This document shows, piece after piece, positions 10,315 to 22,177 of a stretch of 64,000 nucleotides of DNA. Made by a program: the position numbers and the translations under genes. Location: the NCBI GenBank assembly GCA_951813075.1, contig OX638343.1, positions 2,601,999 through 2,665,998 of the forward strand, in the 5' to 3' direction. Numbering within the stretch: position 1 is the first letter of the stretch; every line of letters begins with the position of its first letter. Under the pieces are notes generated by a model. The model was not told the origin of the DNA. It saw nothing but the letters and a program-made list of their open reading frames with translations, and made no database searches. Origin of the DNA: Arenicellales bacterium (GTDB lineage Bacteria > Pseudomonadota > Gammaproteobacteria > Arenicellales > JAJDZL01).

Positions 10315-11370
10315 TCAGTGATATCTCTTGCTATAGTTGGCAACAGCGTTGATCATGACTGACACTTTTTCTGGATCGATATCAGGTTTGATTCCGTGTC
10401 CGAGATTGAAAATGTGTCCGCTGCCGTAACCGAATGATTCCAGGATTCCCGCCACCTGCTGTTCAATTTGATCTTCGCTGAGTCTCAGTGAATCAGGGTC
10501 CAAATTGCCCTGAAGTGCGACCCGATCACCAACTCTTTGACGGGCGTCACCAATATCGACAGTCCAATCAATACCAATCGCACTGCATTTGGTATCAGCG
10601 ATGTTCTCCAACCACTTTCCTCCGCCTTTGGAAAACAGTATTGTTGGAATTTCAGGCACTTGGGCAGACAGTTCCTCTACAATCCGTTGCATGTAACGCA
10701 GCGACAAGTTCAGATATTGAGGGGTATCAAGCAACCCGCCCCAAGTATCGAAAATCATGAGTGCTGAAACGCCAGCTCTGGCTTTGGCTGTGAGATATTC
10801 CGCGACCGACAGGGTGAGAATTTCGAGCAACTGATGCAGATCTTCCGTTCGCGTCTTCGCAAAATTCAGAATCTTTGCAAAGTCAGTCTTGGATCGGCCT
10901 TCGATCATGTAGACTGCAAGTGTCCAGGGACTTCCGGAGAATCCAATCAGTGGAACCGAACCATCGAGACTGTTCACGGTTGTACGAACAGCGTCCATTA
11001 CATAACCAAGATCGTCTTCCGGATCCGGTAGCGCGAGTTTTCGGATGTCGCTACCCGAGGTGATCGGATTTTCGAAAACGGGTCCGACTGATTCCTCCAT
11101 TCTGAGTCCAAGTCCCATCGCATCCGGAATCACCAGGATGTCGGAAAAAATAATTGCGGCATCCAGATCATATCGTCGTAGGGGTTGCAGTGTGACCTCG
11201 CAAGCAAGTTCCGGCGTTCGGCATAGTGTGAGAAAATCGCCAGCTTGCCGACGGGTTTCGCGGTATTCGGGCAGATAACGGCCAGCCTGACGCATGATCC
11301 AAACTGGTGTTCGGTCAATGGCCTGTTTACGAATGGCTCGAATCAATCGATCATTTTTCAGTGATGTCAT
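10315..11370 (-). CDS. hemE: Uroporphyrinogen decarboxylase
   Basis: Removes four carboxyl groups from uroporphyrinogen III to give coproporphyrinogen III, the first step committed to heme rather than siroheme. The protein is 351 residues, normal length. Signature 1, PVWIMRQAGRYLPEYRE, is at about 22-38, and signature 2 is GFSGSPWTLAVYMIEG near 145. The catalytic Asp is in FSDILVIPDAMG and the late His in FNLGHGI. It lies 12 bases downstream of pyrF and in the same direction, so gltB-gltD-pyrF-hemE look like one co-directional run. The remaining heme genes of the window are at 28.3-32.5 kb. Confidence 0.97.
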   Translation of the reverse strand: MTSLKNDRLIRAIRKQAIDRTPVWIMRQAGRYLPEYRETRRQAGDFLTLCRTPELACEVTLQPLRRYDLDAAIIFSDILVIPDAMGLGLRMEESVGPVFENPITSGSDIRKLALPDPEDDLGYVMDAVRTTVNSLDGSVPLIGFSGSPWTLAVYMIEGRSKTDFAKILNFAKTRTEDLHQLLEILTLSVAEYLTAKARAGVSALMIFDTWGGLLDTPQYLNLSLRYMQRIVEELSAQVPEIPTILFSKGGGKWLENIADTKCSAIGIDWTVDIGDARQRVGDRVALQGNLDPDSLRLSEDQIEQQVAGILESFGYGSGHIFNLGHGIKPDIDPEKVSVMINAVANYSKRYH

Positions 11371-11382
11371 TGGTCGAAGGGG

Positions 11383-12090
11383 TCAGTTGTCAATCAATGC
11401 ATCTGCGATTTCACGCTGGAATTGCGCAACTGCCTGGCCGGGATCAATTGCGTCGCGAATCGGTCGCCCGACAACCAGATAGTCGGCACCGGATTCAAGT
11501 GCACGTTTGGCGGTCATGGTGCGTTTCTGATCATTGGTGGCGGTGCCGGCGCTTCGGATTCCCGGCGTGACGATCAGAAATTCTGTTTCCGATTGTTGAC
11601 GGATGTATGTAGCTTCCTGGGCAGACGCGATCACGCCCGCACAACCCAGACTCTGTGCATTCTGCGCCCGCATCTTGACCAGGTCCACAAGCTTCATATT
11701 GACACCCATACCCGCCAGGTTGTTTTCATCCATACTCGTCAGAACAGTTACGGCCAATATTGAAATCTCTTCTGTTGCCTGTACCGCAGCCTCCATGATC
11801 TGACTGTCGCCATGTACTGTAAGAAACGTGATACCAAGACCATTTAGATTCCGAACGGATCGATTAACCGTTGCCGGGACATCAAAAAACTTGAAATCTG
11901 CAAAAACCTTATGTCCTCGCTTTACCAGTGTCTCAATCAATCCGACTCCCATACCACTTGAGAACAGTTCCAATCCGACTTTGAAAAAATTCACGTGATC
12001 CTCAACTCTGTCGACCAGATCTATAGCCTGACTGTCTGTGGGGACGTCCAGAGCGACAATCAGGCGGTCTCGAGTTGGTATTTCTGTCAT
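11383..12090 (-). CDS. pyrF: Orotidine 5'-phosphate decarboxylase
   Basis: Last step of UMP synthesis, decarboxylating OMP. About 235 residues from ATG 12090. The frame is open for another 24 codons upstream (to 12162), but that would run into the gltD coding region and is not conserved. The family begins at RDRLIVALDVPTDSQAI. The catalytic cluster is FADFKFFDVPATVNRSV (Asp-x-Lys-x-x-Asp), and phosphate binding is VTPGIRSAG and YLVVGRPIRDAIDPGQAV. It lies 19 bases after gltD and 12 before hemE. No strong ribosome-binding site is seen before ATG 12090. Confidence 0.95.
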   Translation of the reverse strand: MTEIPTRDRLIVALDVPTDSQAIDLVDRVEDHVNFFKVGLELFSSGMGVGLIETLVKRGHKVFADFKFFDVPATVNRSVRNLNGLGITFLTVHGDSQIMEAAVQATEEISILAVTVLTSMDENNLAGMGVNMKLVDLVKMRAQNAQSLGCAGVIASAQEATYIRQQSETEFLIVTPGIRSAGTATNDQKRTMTAKRALESGADYLVVGRPIRDAIDPGQAVAQFQREIADALIDN

Positions 12091-12109
12091 CAGGTGTGTC
12101 AATACAGAA

Positions 12110-13528
<1,419 letters not shown>

Positions 13529-13544
13529 TCAAGTTAGGGCTTGC

Positions 13545-16500
13545 CTAAGCGGCTTCCCTGAGAGTTTCCATCAAGTCCCTGATGTCTGCCGCTTTCGGCT
13601 TGATCAGCCAGAACCGTCCAACCAGTTCCAGGAAATCATCTCGAACTCTCTTGCCCCATCCGCTACCGGTCTCATCGACGTATTCCCCGATCATTTCATG
13701 AAGAAACCCCAGGTGCGGTTCCATGTCTTCGTGTGTCAACCGATGGATGTCGATCAGCTCATGGTTGTAGCAGTCGACAAAAATTCGTTCCAGATCCAGC
13801 ACGAATGCGATTCCTCCGGTCATACCGGCGCCAAAATTCACGCCGGTCTTGCCAAGAGACAGCACCGCACCACCGGTCATGTATTCGCATCCGTGATCAC
13901 CGCATCCTTCCAATACCGCGATGGCACCTGAATTTCTGACCGCAAATCTCTCTCCGGCGGTGCCAGCAGCGAAAAATCGGCCACCGGTTGCTCCATACAG
14001 ACAAGTATTGCCAACGATCGGTGTGTGCTGCGATTCGAGTGGACTATTGTACGTGGGTCTGATCACGATTTTGCCACCGGCCATTCCCTTGCCCACGTAA
14101 TCATTGGCATCGCCTTCCAGATACAGTTCCAGACCGGTTGCGTTCCAGGCTCCAAAACTTTGACCTGCAATACCTTTGAATTTCATCTTGATCGGCGACG
14201 ATAGAGGTGTCGCTGACTTGGCGATCTCACCGGACAATCTTGCACCGATCGAACGATTGATGTTGGCAATTCTGTAGTCGAAATTACCGCCTTTTCCTCG
14301 CTCGATGCATGGTCGGGCATCTTTCACCATTTGTTCGGCGAGCGAGCCCTTATCCCAGGGTTCGTTGCGCACACTTGTGCATCGTCTCGGCACATCGGCC
14401 GGCACATCGGCCACAGACAGCAATGCACTGAGATCAAGTCGTTTCTGTTTATTGGATTTCGGCTCAATCATTTCCAGGTATTCCGGTCGGCCAATCAAAT
14501 CATCAAGGCTTCTGACGCCGATTGAAGCTAGAATCTCACGGATTTCTTCAGCAACGAATCTGAAGTAACGCACCACCTTGTCTTTTGTACCCTTGAAATG
14601 TCGCTCCCGCAATTTTGAATTCTGTGTGGCGACACCGGTTGCACAATTGTTCAAATGGCAAACCCGCAGATATTTGCATCCGATTGCGATCATGGGAGCG
14701 GTTCCGAATCCGAACGAATCGGCGCCGAGTATTGCAGCTTTGACAACGTCAAGGCCAGTTTTCAAACCACCGTCCACCTGCAGTCGGACACGGTGACGCA
14801 ATCCGTTCATTCTCAGGGTCTGCTGGGTTTCAACCAATCCCAGTTCCCACGGGCTGCCAGCGTATTTGACCGAGGTGATCGGGCTTGCACCGGTTCCGCC
14901 GTCGTAACCGGCAATCGTAATCAGGTCGGCGTATGCTTTTGTCACCCCCGCAGCGATTGTTCCGACCCCAGCCTCAGAGACCAGCTTCACCGAAACCAAA
15001 GCCTCGGGATTGACTTGCTTGAGATCGAAGATCAGCTGAGCCAGATCCTCGATCGAATAGATATCATGATGTGGTGGCGGTGAAATCAGCGATACTCCAG
15101 GCGACGAATATCGCAGAGAAGCAATCATGTCGCTGACCTTATGTCCCGGTAACTGTCCGCCTTCACCGGGTTTCGCGCCTTGCGCGATTTTGATCTGAAG
15201 CACTTCTGCGTTGGTGAGATAGTGGGGTGTGACGCCGAAACGGCCAGATGCCACCTGTTTGATTTTAGATGTTCGCGAGGTACCGTAACGCCTCGGGTCC
15301 TCACCACCTTCACCGGAGTTGGAGCGACCGCCAATTTCATTCATGGCTTCGGCCAGCACTTCGTGAGCCTCGGGTGAAAGTGCACCGAGTGACATTGCCG
15401 CGCTGTCAAACCGTTTGAGTATCGATTCCATTGGCTCAACATCAGCCAGGTTGATCGGTGCATTTCCTGCGGTTTTGATGCGTAGCAAGTCGCGCAATAC
15501 CATGGGTTCACGATCATTGACCAGTGAAGAAAACTTTCTATAGTCATTCGTATCGCCACTTTCTACCGCCGCGTGCATTGCATGAACGACATCCGGATTG
15601 AACGCATGGTACTCACTGTCAGTCGAATATTTGAGCAGACCTCCATGGCTGACTGGCGTTCTGGGATCCCACGCTGCTTCCGACAGTTCGCTCAGATCGT
15701 TTTCAATGTCCTCAAAATTTGCACCTTGAATGCGCGCGACCGTTCCCTTGAAACACAATTCCACCACTTCATCGTGAAGTCCCACGGCTTCAAACAATTG
15801 TGCACCGCGATAGCTGGCTACGGTTGCGATGCCCATTTTTGACATGATCTTGAATAATCCTTTTTTGATTCCCTGACGATACGAGCGTATAGCCGACAAG
15901 GATTGGCTTTCGGGAATATTCTTGCCAGCGATGTCGCGCACGATCGCATAGCTCAGATACGGGTAGATCGCGGTGGCGCCATATCCGATCAATACTGCGA
16001 AGTGATGTGGGTCTCGAGCAGTTGCTGTTTCGACAATGATATTTGCATCGCACCTCAAGTCTTCGTCAATCAGTCGATGATGTATCGCTCCGGTTGCGAG
16101 CGCAGCGGGAATCGGGAGTTTGTCCTGTGAAACGTTGCGGTCCGATAGCGTGAGGATCAGATTACCTGCGCGAACTGCCTCGACGGCCTCAGCGCAAATA
16201 CGTCGAACGGCATTTCTCAGACCTTCGCCGCGCGGATAGTTCAGGCTGATATGGTAGACACTGTACGCCGGATCGACTTCGTCCATGATCGTATAGAATT
16301 TGCGCCCCGACAGGACCGGGGAACCGATAATCAGTCGTCTCGCATGTTCAGGATTTTCCTCGAACAATCCGAATGACGGTCCGATAGTGGTTTCCAGCGA
16401 CATGACAATTTTTTCGCGCAACGGATCAATTGGTGGATTCGTCACCTGTGCAAACTGTTGCCGGAAATAGTCATATATGGAGCGTTTTCTGTGAGAAAGA

Positions 16501-18002
16501 ACTGGTAGCGGTGTGTCATCGCCCATTGACCCGACAGCTTCTAGTCCAAGTTCACTCAGTACGCGGATCACCTGCTCCTGCTCCTCGAAGGACACGTCGA
16601 ACAACTTCTTATATATGGCGAGCTCAAACGGATTGAGTACGGAACTGGAATGTGTGTCATTGAGGAGTCTGGTGTAGACTCGTTGCTGTCTTTGCTTGAG
16701 CCAGCGACTGTACGGCTGGCGGTTTTTGAGCTCCTCGTTGATATCATCGGGCAGCAGCAACGCGCCGGTTTTGGTGTCTGCCGCAATCATTTCTCCCGGT
16801 TTCAATCTTCCTTTGGCGATCAGGTCCTCTTCGTTGTAGTCATGAACACCGATCTCGGTGCACAGTGTGATGTATCGATCTGCCGTGATGATGTAACGTG
16901 CTGGTCTCAGACCATTTCGGTCCATGACACAAGCCGCATATCGACCATCTGTGAGAACAATACCTGCCGGTCCATCCCACGGTTCCGAATGCAGTGAGTT
17001 GTAACTGTGGAACGATCGTAGATTGGGATCTATGGTATCCACGTTCTGCCATGCCGGCGGCACCAGAATCTGCATCGCTCTGAAAATATCCATACCGCCG
17101 CTGACAAAAAAATCCAGCATGTTATCCAGACTTGCTGAATCAGAAGATTCAAAATCCACAATCGGTAACAGTTCTTGGACGTTTTCGTGAAGGGAGTCGG
17201 CAAATTTGCCACTCCTTGCGATCGCCCAGTTGCGATTGCTTTGTATGGTGTTGATCTCGCCGTTGTGAGCCAACATGCGGAATGGCTGGGCGAGGCGCCA
17301 GGTCGGGGCAGTGTTTGTCGAAAAACGCTGATGAAATACAGCAAGTGATGATTCCAGTTCCGGATCATCCAGTTCCGGAAAGTATGCGGTCAGGTTGTCA
17401 GGCATGAACAAGCCCTTGTAGACCATCAATAATGAAGACAGACTGCAGATATAGAAATTGCGATCGGAGTTCAGGAGCGCTTGTTCGGTTGTTCGACGGG
17501 CTGCGTAAAGACGACGTTCGAATCTTGCTGTCGACAGCCCTTCCGGTGCGTTCACCAGGATCTGCTCAATTCGCGGCTCGGTAGATAGCGCTGATTCGCC
17601 AAGAGCATCGGAATTTACAGGGACTACTCTCCATCCGGCAGGTTGCAGTTCTTTATTGATCAGCTGCCGCTCCAACTGAGTTCGTGCGGTTTGTGCAATA
17701 TCAGGGTCCGGATCAAGAAAGACCATGCCAACAGCGAACTTCTTTTGCAGACTGATTTGCTCCTCGACAGCACAACGACGCAGGAATCTATCTGGAATCC
17801 TCAGCATGATTCCACAACCGTCACCGGATTTCCCGTCGGAAGCAATGGCACCGCGGTGGGTCAGGTTGCACAGGGATTGTACGGCCGTCCGAACCAACCC
17901 ATGCGATGGTTGGCCATCCATTTGCGCGATCAGACCAAATCCGCAGCCGTCATGTTCAAACTGCGGACGATAAAGTCCGGTATCGCGAGATTGCGAATTC
18001 AT
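13545..18002 (-). CDS. gltB: Glutamate synthase large (alpha) subunit
   Basis: Large subunit of NADPH-GOGAT, 1485 residues (E. coli about 1486 after processing). The N-terminal class II glutaminase has its nucleophile at Cys20 (FEHDGCGFGLIAQ), so a short propeptide of 19 residues is probably removed. A central domain and the FMN/synthase barrel follow (GGRSNSGEGGEDPRRYG, VSVKLVSEAGVGTIAAGV, YDGGTGASPI). The 3Fe-4S ligands are in CKYLRVCHLNNCATGVA, and the C-terminal beta-helix has repeated Gly motifs (GATGGRFFAAG). It starts the gltB-gltD-pyrF-hemE run. The 261 bases between it and the sulP stop must contain its promoter, but I saw no convincing -35/-10 pair there. Confidence 0.98.
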   Translation of the reverse strand: MNSQSRDTGLYRPQFEHDGCGFGLIAQMDGQPSHGLVRTAVQSLCNLTHRGAIASDGKSGDGCGIMLRIPDRFLRRCAVEEQISLQKKFAVGMVFLDPDPDIAQTARTQLERQLINKELQPAGWRVVPVNSDALGESALSTEPRIEQILVNAPEGLSTARFERRLYAARRTTEQALLNSDRNFYICSLSSLLMVYKGLFMPDNLTAYFPELDDPELESSLAVFHQRFSTNTAPTWRLAQPFRMLAHNGEINTIQSNRNWAIARSGKFADSLHENVQELLPIVDFESSDSASLDNMLDFFVSGGMDIFRAMQILVPPAWQNVDTIDPNLRSFHSYNSLHSEPWDGPAGIVLTDGRYAACVMDRNGLRPARYIITADRYITLCTEIGVHDYNEEDLIAKGRLKPGEMIAADTKTGALLLPDDINEELKNRQPYSRWLKQRQQRVYTRLLNDTHSSSVLNPFELAIYKKLFDVSFEEQEQVIRVLSELGLEAVGSMGDDTPLPVLSHRKRSIYDYFRQQFAQVTNPPIDPLREKIVMSLETTIGPSFGLFEENPEHARRLIIGSPVLSGRKFYTIMDEVDPAYSVYHISLNYPRGEGLRNAVRRICAEAVEAVRAGNLILTLSDRNVSQDKLPIPAALATGAIHHRLIDEDLRCDANIIVETATARDPHHFAVLIGYGATAIYPYLSYAIVRDIAGKNIPESQSLSAIRSYRQGIKKGLFKIMSKMGIATVASYRGAQLFEAVGLHDEVVELCFKGTVARIQGANFEDIENDLSELSEAAWDPRTPVSHGGLLKYSTDSEYHAFNPDVVHAMHAAVESGDTNDYRKFSSLVNDREPMVLRDLLRIKTAGNAPINLADVEPMESILKRFDSAAMSLGALSPEAHEVLAEAMNEIGGRSNSGEGGEDPRRYGTSRTSKIKQVASGRFGVTPHYLTNAEVLQIKIAQGAKPGEGGQLPGHKVSDMIASLRYSSPGVSLISPPPHHDIYSIEDLAQLIFDLKQVNPEALVSVKLVSEAGVGTIAAGVTKAYADLITIAGYDGGTGASPITSVKYAGSPWELGLVETQQTLRMNGLRHRVRLQVDGGLKTGLDVVKAAILGADSFGFGTAPMIAIGCKYLRVCHLNNCATGVATQNSKLRERHFKGTKDKVVRYFRFVAEEIREILASIGVRSLDDLIGRPEYLEMIEPKSNKQKRLDLSALLSVADVPADVPRRCTSVRNEPWDKGSLAEQMVKDARPCIERGKGGNFDYRIANINRSIGARLSGEIAKSATPLSSPIKMKFKGIAGQSFGAWNATGLELYLEGDANDYVGKGMAGGKIVIRPTYNSPLESQHTPIVGNTCLYGATGGRFFAAGTAGERFAVRNSGAIAVLEGCGDHGCEYMTGGAVLSLGKTGVNFGAGMTGGIAFVLDLERIFVDCYNHELIDIHRLTHEDMEPHLGFLHEMIGEYVDETGSGWGKRVRDDFLELVGRFWLIKPKAADIRDLMETLREAA

Positions 18003-18263
18003 GAAAAATTTAGTCCTTTTGCCCGGTTATCTAGCGGCGAATACAGCCGTGACGGGCATGCAATTAAATTACTTTGCGGTCAAATGCTATGAAAATTCAT
18101 GCATTCCGCTAATAGTCAACTTATCAAGTATAGCGATTGATAGGAAAATTGGGAAATGATTTCGCTCTGTGAATATCAATGATACTCCCAATAATATTGC
18201 ATAAGCGCACGACTACGGATAGCAATGGACCATGCGATACGGAATTCTCTCAAGCCCCTTGAG

Positions 18264-19964
18264 TCAGGTCATCGAAGACTTTATGATCTGTCTTGCCAGC
18301 TGTTTCGCATCTTCCAAGTTGTCTACGATATGATCGCCCTCTACAAGATTCAGGACATTCAGCGCTACCATGTTTTTGTATATGGATTCCGAGAATCCAC
18401 ACATGATGATGTTGATATTGTCATGAGCTGCAACTTCTGTGAGCCGTTCAATAACCAATGCAATGTCATCTTCGATAAATTGGGTCGTCGAGAAATCGAA
18501 AATTATGACCTCATGGTCTTTGATATCTTCGGTGGTACTATCCACCAGTTTCGTTTTCGACGCGATGGAAATGATCCCGTTCAGACATATCAGGCCTGTG
18601 CGAGTGGAGTACGGGTCAATATCGGTCAACGTTTCATCGTCTTCAAACAGAATCGAGTCAAGTATGGCTGCCGATACAATGCTGTCCATCTCGAATCGTT
18701 CGATAATTCGGGCATTTGTCATTGCGGAGACAATCAAACCGACTACAACCGCGGTAAGCAAATCAATGAAAATCGTTATACCGAATGTAAGCAGTAAGAT
18801 GACGAGTTGGGTGCGCTGTATTAGATGCATACGACGGATGATTCGTATATCTATGGCATCCCAACCCACCTTGATCAAAACACCCGCCAAGGCAGCCAGT
18901 GGAATCTGCTCAAACCAATCAATGAATCCGATCAGGATCAAGGTCATTATGATTGGGTAGGACATTCCGGATACGGTGGTACTTGCGCCCGCGCGGATAT
19001 TTGAAACTGTTCCAGGAACTGAACCGGAGCCGGGCAGGCCTCCTATCAATCCGGAAATCGTATTGCCGATACCCTGACCGATCAGTTCGCGACTCGGTCG
19101 ATGACTGGTTCCAGTGAGTGTATCGGCAACCAGCGAGGACAGAAGACTGTTGACAGAACCGATCAACGCCAGTATCAATGCGGGTTCGAGTGCGTGCAAC
19201 AAGAAGCTGAAACTGGGCGATACAAGCCTTATCTCCGGCAGTCCTGTAAAAATATGTCCCACAATAGGCACGTCAGATAACCATAGAACACTGAGAAGGG
19301 TGCCAACCATCATTGCCAGCAGCGGCGCTGGAATAAATCGTCCAAACTTTCGTGGCCAGAAAATTGAAATTACAAGTGCGATTGCACCGATGGTGAGCGC
19401 GTCGAAATTGATGGAATGCACGCTATCGAATAACTGACGCAAGTTTCCCAGAGCTCCGCCGGATACCGATGACATGCCGAATAGCGGTAGCAATTGGATG
19501 GCGATAATGATTACACCGATTCCTGACATGAATCCGGACACGACAATACGCGGCGTGTATTGAATGTAGCGGCCGACTCCCGTGAGTCCCAGCAAGATCT
19601 GGAGTATACCGGCCATCGAGACGATTAAGAACACCTCAAAAATGTTCTGAGCATGACTGGCCACGATCACCGCAGTGGCGACAACCATCGATGCAGTAGG
19701 TGCTGATATCTGGGTTGATGTTCCACCGAAAATTGCGGCGAAAAATCCGACAGCAATGGCACCGTAGAGCCCCGCGTTGGGTCCCAAACCGGATGCTACA
19801 CCGAACGCGATCGATAATGGGAGTACAACCACCGCGACTGTCAGGCCACCGAACAAATCTCCCTTGAATCGATCAAGACTGTATTCAGGTTGTAATAGTT
19901 GTTTTATCGACATTCCAAACAACAATTGTTCCGATTCTGCAAAGTTGAGAGTTGATTTGTCCAA
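18264..19964 (-). CDS. SulP (SLC26) anion transporter with STAS domain, copy 1
   Basis: Inner-membrane anion transporter or exchanger, 566 residues. About ten to twelve hydrophobic segments lie between 35 and 430. The family signature region is AVVVLPLSIAFGVASGLGPN near 45-65 and the QGIGNTISGLIGGLPGSGSV block near 300. A C-terminal STAS domain (about 440-560) contains VIIFDFSTTQFIEDD and ends in QLARQIIKSSMT. Relatives move sulfate, bicarbonate or dicarboxylates; which is not decidable here. An internal ATG at residue 18 (MSIKQLLQPEYS) is an alternative start that matches copy 2 better. A close paralogue lies at 22178-23827, separated by a PLP decarboxylase. Confidence 0.9.
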   Translation of the reverse strand: MDKSTLNFAESEQLLFGMSIKQLLQPEYSLDRFKGDLFGGLTVAVVVLPLSIAFGVASGLGPNAGLYGAIAVGFFAAIFGGTSTQISAPTASMVVATAVIVASHAQNIFEVFLIVSMAGILQILLGLTGVGRYIQYTPRIVVSGFMSGIGVIIIAIQLLPLFGMSSVSGGALGNLRQLFDSVHSINFDALTIGAIALVISIFWPRKFGRFIPAPLLAMMVGTLLSVLWLSDVPIVGHIFTGLPEIRLVSPSFSFLLHALEPALILALIGSVNSLLSSLVADTLTGTSHRPSRELIGQGIGNTISGLIGGLPGSGSVPGTVSNIRAGASTTVSGMSYPIIMTLILIGFIDWFEQIPLAALAGVLIKVGWDAIDIRIIRRMHLIQRTQLVILLLTFGITIFIDLLTAVVVGLIVSAMTNARIIERFEMDSIVSAAILDSILFEDDETLTDIDPYSTRTGLICLNGIISIASKTKLVDSTTEDIKDHEVIIFDFSTTQFIEDDIALVIERLTEVAAHDNINIIMCGFSESIYKNMVALNVLNLVEGDHIVDNLEDAKQLARQIIKSSMT

Positions 19965-20427
19965 TCAGAGAATCGGAGGCGCCACCTTGGCTTTCCAAAT
20001 TGACGATTCGCATAATATCGCGCTTTTCGCTGAACTGTCAGATACATGATTTTCAAACCAGACCGTGCCGGAAAGAACTCCGACTCAGTTCGGTAATGGG
20101 AGTGTGCAGTTGAACAGCACGCTCGCATCACAGTGAGGGTACACAATGTGGAGCCGGGTGCCCGCTTTTGGTATCAGAACTGTCACTGTTTACGAATGAA
20201 GCCAGTCAAGTGACAATCATGAGTTGCTGTCAATGCCGCCTCGATGTTTACCAGTGTTCAAGGTGTATTGCATACTGTTCGCAAATTCCGAAAGAAATTT
20301 CAAATGTCACTGTGGGACAATCATACGTTCCCTGATGCAACTGTCAGTCATTAGTCACCAGAATTATTTGTTCAAAACATCCCTCCACCGATGGTTACAG
20401 GATCAAATCCCGCAATTCGATGGGTGT
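19965..20427. other. Intergenic stretch without recognisable gene
   Basis: 463 bases between SulP copy 1 and the stop of the PLP decarboxylase, both minus-strand genes. It should contain the promoter of copy 1 and any terminator of the decarboxylase. I saw no long conserved frame, no GC-rich hairpin with a T-run and no RNA gene. Confidence 0.6.
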
Positions 20428-21888
20428 TTAGATTGACGCAAGTGCTTCATTTCCATATGTCTCAATAGCATTAATTGTTTCCTCAACATCGTTCCAGGTC
20501 GTATTGTGGTTTATGATGCAGAGTCGGAACGTAAATTTTTTTCGAATGAGGGTTGATGAGATGAATGATTTATCCTCCCAGAACATACGCACCAGCACAA
20601 TTCTGTTTATCTCTTCCAGGGTTTTCTCATCAAGTTCCAAAGCTTCAGGGTTGAATCGAAAGCAAATCACTCCCAGAGTCACCGGGTTCAGTTGCTCCAG
20701 GTCGGATCGTCCTCTGATATGAATTTCTGCACGGTCGGCGAACTCCATTCCTCTCGACACCGCTCGCCGAAATGCAGCCATGCCAAAAGTCTGAACTGAC
20801 GTCCAGATTTTCATCGCGCGCGCTGAACGGCTGAGCTGGATTCCGCGGTTCGCCATGTTCGGATGGTTGCTTCCCCATATGGTGTCTTGAAGTATATCGG
20901 GTTTCATCGAGTGCAGATTTTCAAGGTTGCCGAGATCCTTGACCATCACGCAGCCAACTTCGTACGGTTGATAAAACCATTTGTGCCCGTCAAGCGTTAT
21001 CGAGTCAGCCCGTTCAATTCCGTGCAGAATCGCCTTGCCGCGGTCCGTCACCACCGCGAAACCACCATATGCCGCGTCAACATGAAACCAAATGTTTTGC
21101 GTTTCACAGAAATCCGCCAACTCGGGGAGTTGGTCGACTGCACCGGTCGCAGTTGTACCGGCATTGGCGATGACAATCATCGGGGTGTGTCCGGCCTTTC
21201 GGTCGGCATCGATCGCGCTGGAAAGTGCACCAATATTGAGACGAAAATTGTTGTCGCTCGGAACCAGGCGAATGCATTCCGGTGAAATACCAATGACTCT
21301 GGCCGCGCGAACAAGGACCGCATGACTCTGATCACTCATGTAGACGGTGGCGCGTTGGGGGGATTTCGCGAATTCCCGAGCTGCAACGAAAGCTTCAACA
21401 GTCGCTGCTGAAGTTCCACTGGTCAGTAACCCGCCCGCGGTGTCTGGAAGTCCGAGCCATTGACGAAACCATTCAAGGACAACCAGTTCCACTTCTGTCG
21501 GACCACTTGCAACGAGCCATGTGCAGGTATTGATGTTGAATCCCGCCGCCAGATAGTCTGCCAGAATTCCCGGCCAAGTGGGTGAGGAGGGAATGAAACC
21601 GAAGCAGCGAGGGTGGGCATGGCGCAGTGCATGAGGCAGAATTTCGCTTCCCACTTGTTTGATGACATCCTCTGCGGGTCGACCGGTCTCGGGCGGTGGC
21701 TTCATCAGACTGTTGTCGAGTACATCTCGAAATTCACCATCCCACGAATCTTTGTCGGGCAGGTTTTTGAACCAATCAACCAGAATTCCAGAAGCAACGC
21801 TTGCCAACTCAAGCATGTCGTCGGGATTCATTTGAAGTTCACTTGACTCCCGATCGGCAATATTTGTGGTTTGTTCCTTTTTATTCAT
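20428..21888 (-). CDS. PLP-dependent group II amino acid decarboxylase
   Basis: Aromatic-L-amino-acid/glutamate/diaminobutyrate-type decarboxylase, 486 residues. The PLP lysine is Lys303 in LDGHKWFYQPYEVG. The PLP-stacking His189 is in MSDQSHAVLVRAARVIG and the ring-nitrogen Asp271 in FHVDAAYGGFAVV. Residues near 120-130 (NTCTWLVASGPTEVELVVL) match the substrate and dimer region of the tyrosine/tryptophan/DOPA decarboxylase group, so an aromatic substrate is likelier than glutamate, but this is inference. It is flanked on both sides by paralogous SulP transporters on the same strand. A decarboxylase next to a transporter often makes an antiport pair, though SulP is not a known amine antiporter. 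Confidence 0.87.
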   Translation of the reverse strand: MNKKEQTTNIADRESSELQMNPDDMLELASVASGILVDWFKNLPDKDSWDGEFRDVLDNSLMKPPPETGRPAEDVIKQVGSEILPHALRHAHPRCFGFIPSSPTWPGILADYLAAGFNINTCTWLVASGPTEVELVVLEWFRQWLGLPDTAGGLLTSGTSAATVEAFVAAREFAKSPQRATVYMSDQSHAVLVRAARVIGISPECIRLVPSDNNFRLNIGALSSAIDADRKAGHTPMIVIANAGTTATGAVDQLPELADFCETQNIWFHVDAAYGGFAVVTDRGKAILHGIERADSITLDGHKWFYQPYEVGCVMVKDLGNLENLHSMKPDILQDTIWGSNHPNMANRGIQLSRSARAMKIWTSVQTFGMAAFRRAVSRGMEFADRAEIHIRGRSDLEQLNPVTLGVICFRFNPEALELDEKTLEEINRIVLVRMFWEDKSFISSTLIRKKFTFRLCIINHNTTWNDVEETINAIETYGNEALASI

Positions 21889-22177
21889 TCCTTACAACCT
21901 ATTCCCTTTGACAAAATCATATGTAACTGAATTTCACCAATAACGGGAAGTCAGCAAAACAAGACTGGTCGAATATGTGAACTCGTTATCCTCTGTTGAA
22001 TCCTTGACACTAATTTTTACATACAGATTCGCGCCTGAATTCAGAATGATTGTACTTGAATGCAACGCAGTGATATCGGTGGTCAAAAATATTCGTACGA
22101 CTGGAAAATCAATCAGCTACAGGCGGTTTCAAGTCGATTACGATTTTCTGAAACCTTTAGATGCGCCATGCTTCGAA

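Noticed and set aside
18249-18263. CTCAAG-CCC-CTTGAG hairpin just after the SulP copy 1 stop
   Set aside because: No T-run follows on the minus strand, so it is not a convincing terminator.
18225-18797. A 190-codon plus-strand frame inside SulP copy 1
   Set aside because: An analogous frame occurs in copy 2 because both genes share STAS sequence; it is a shadow.
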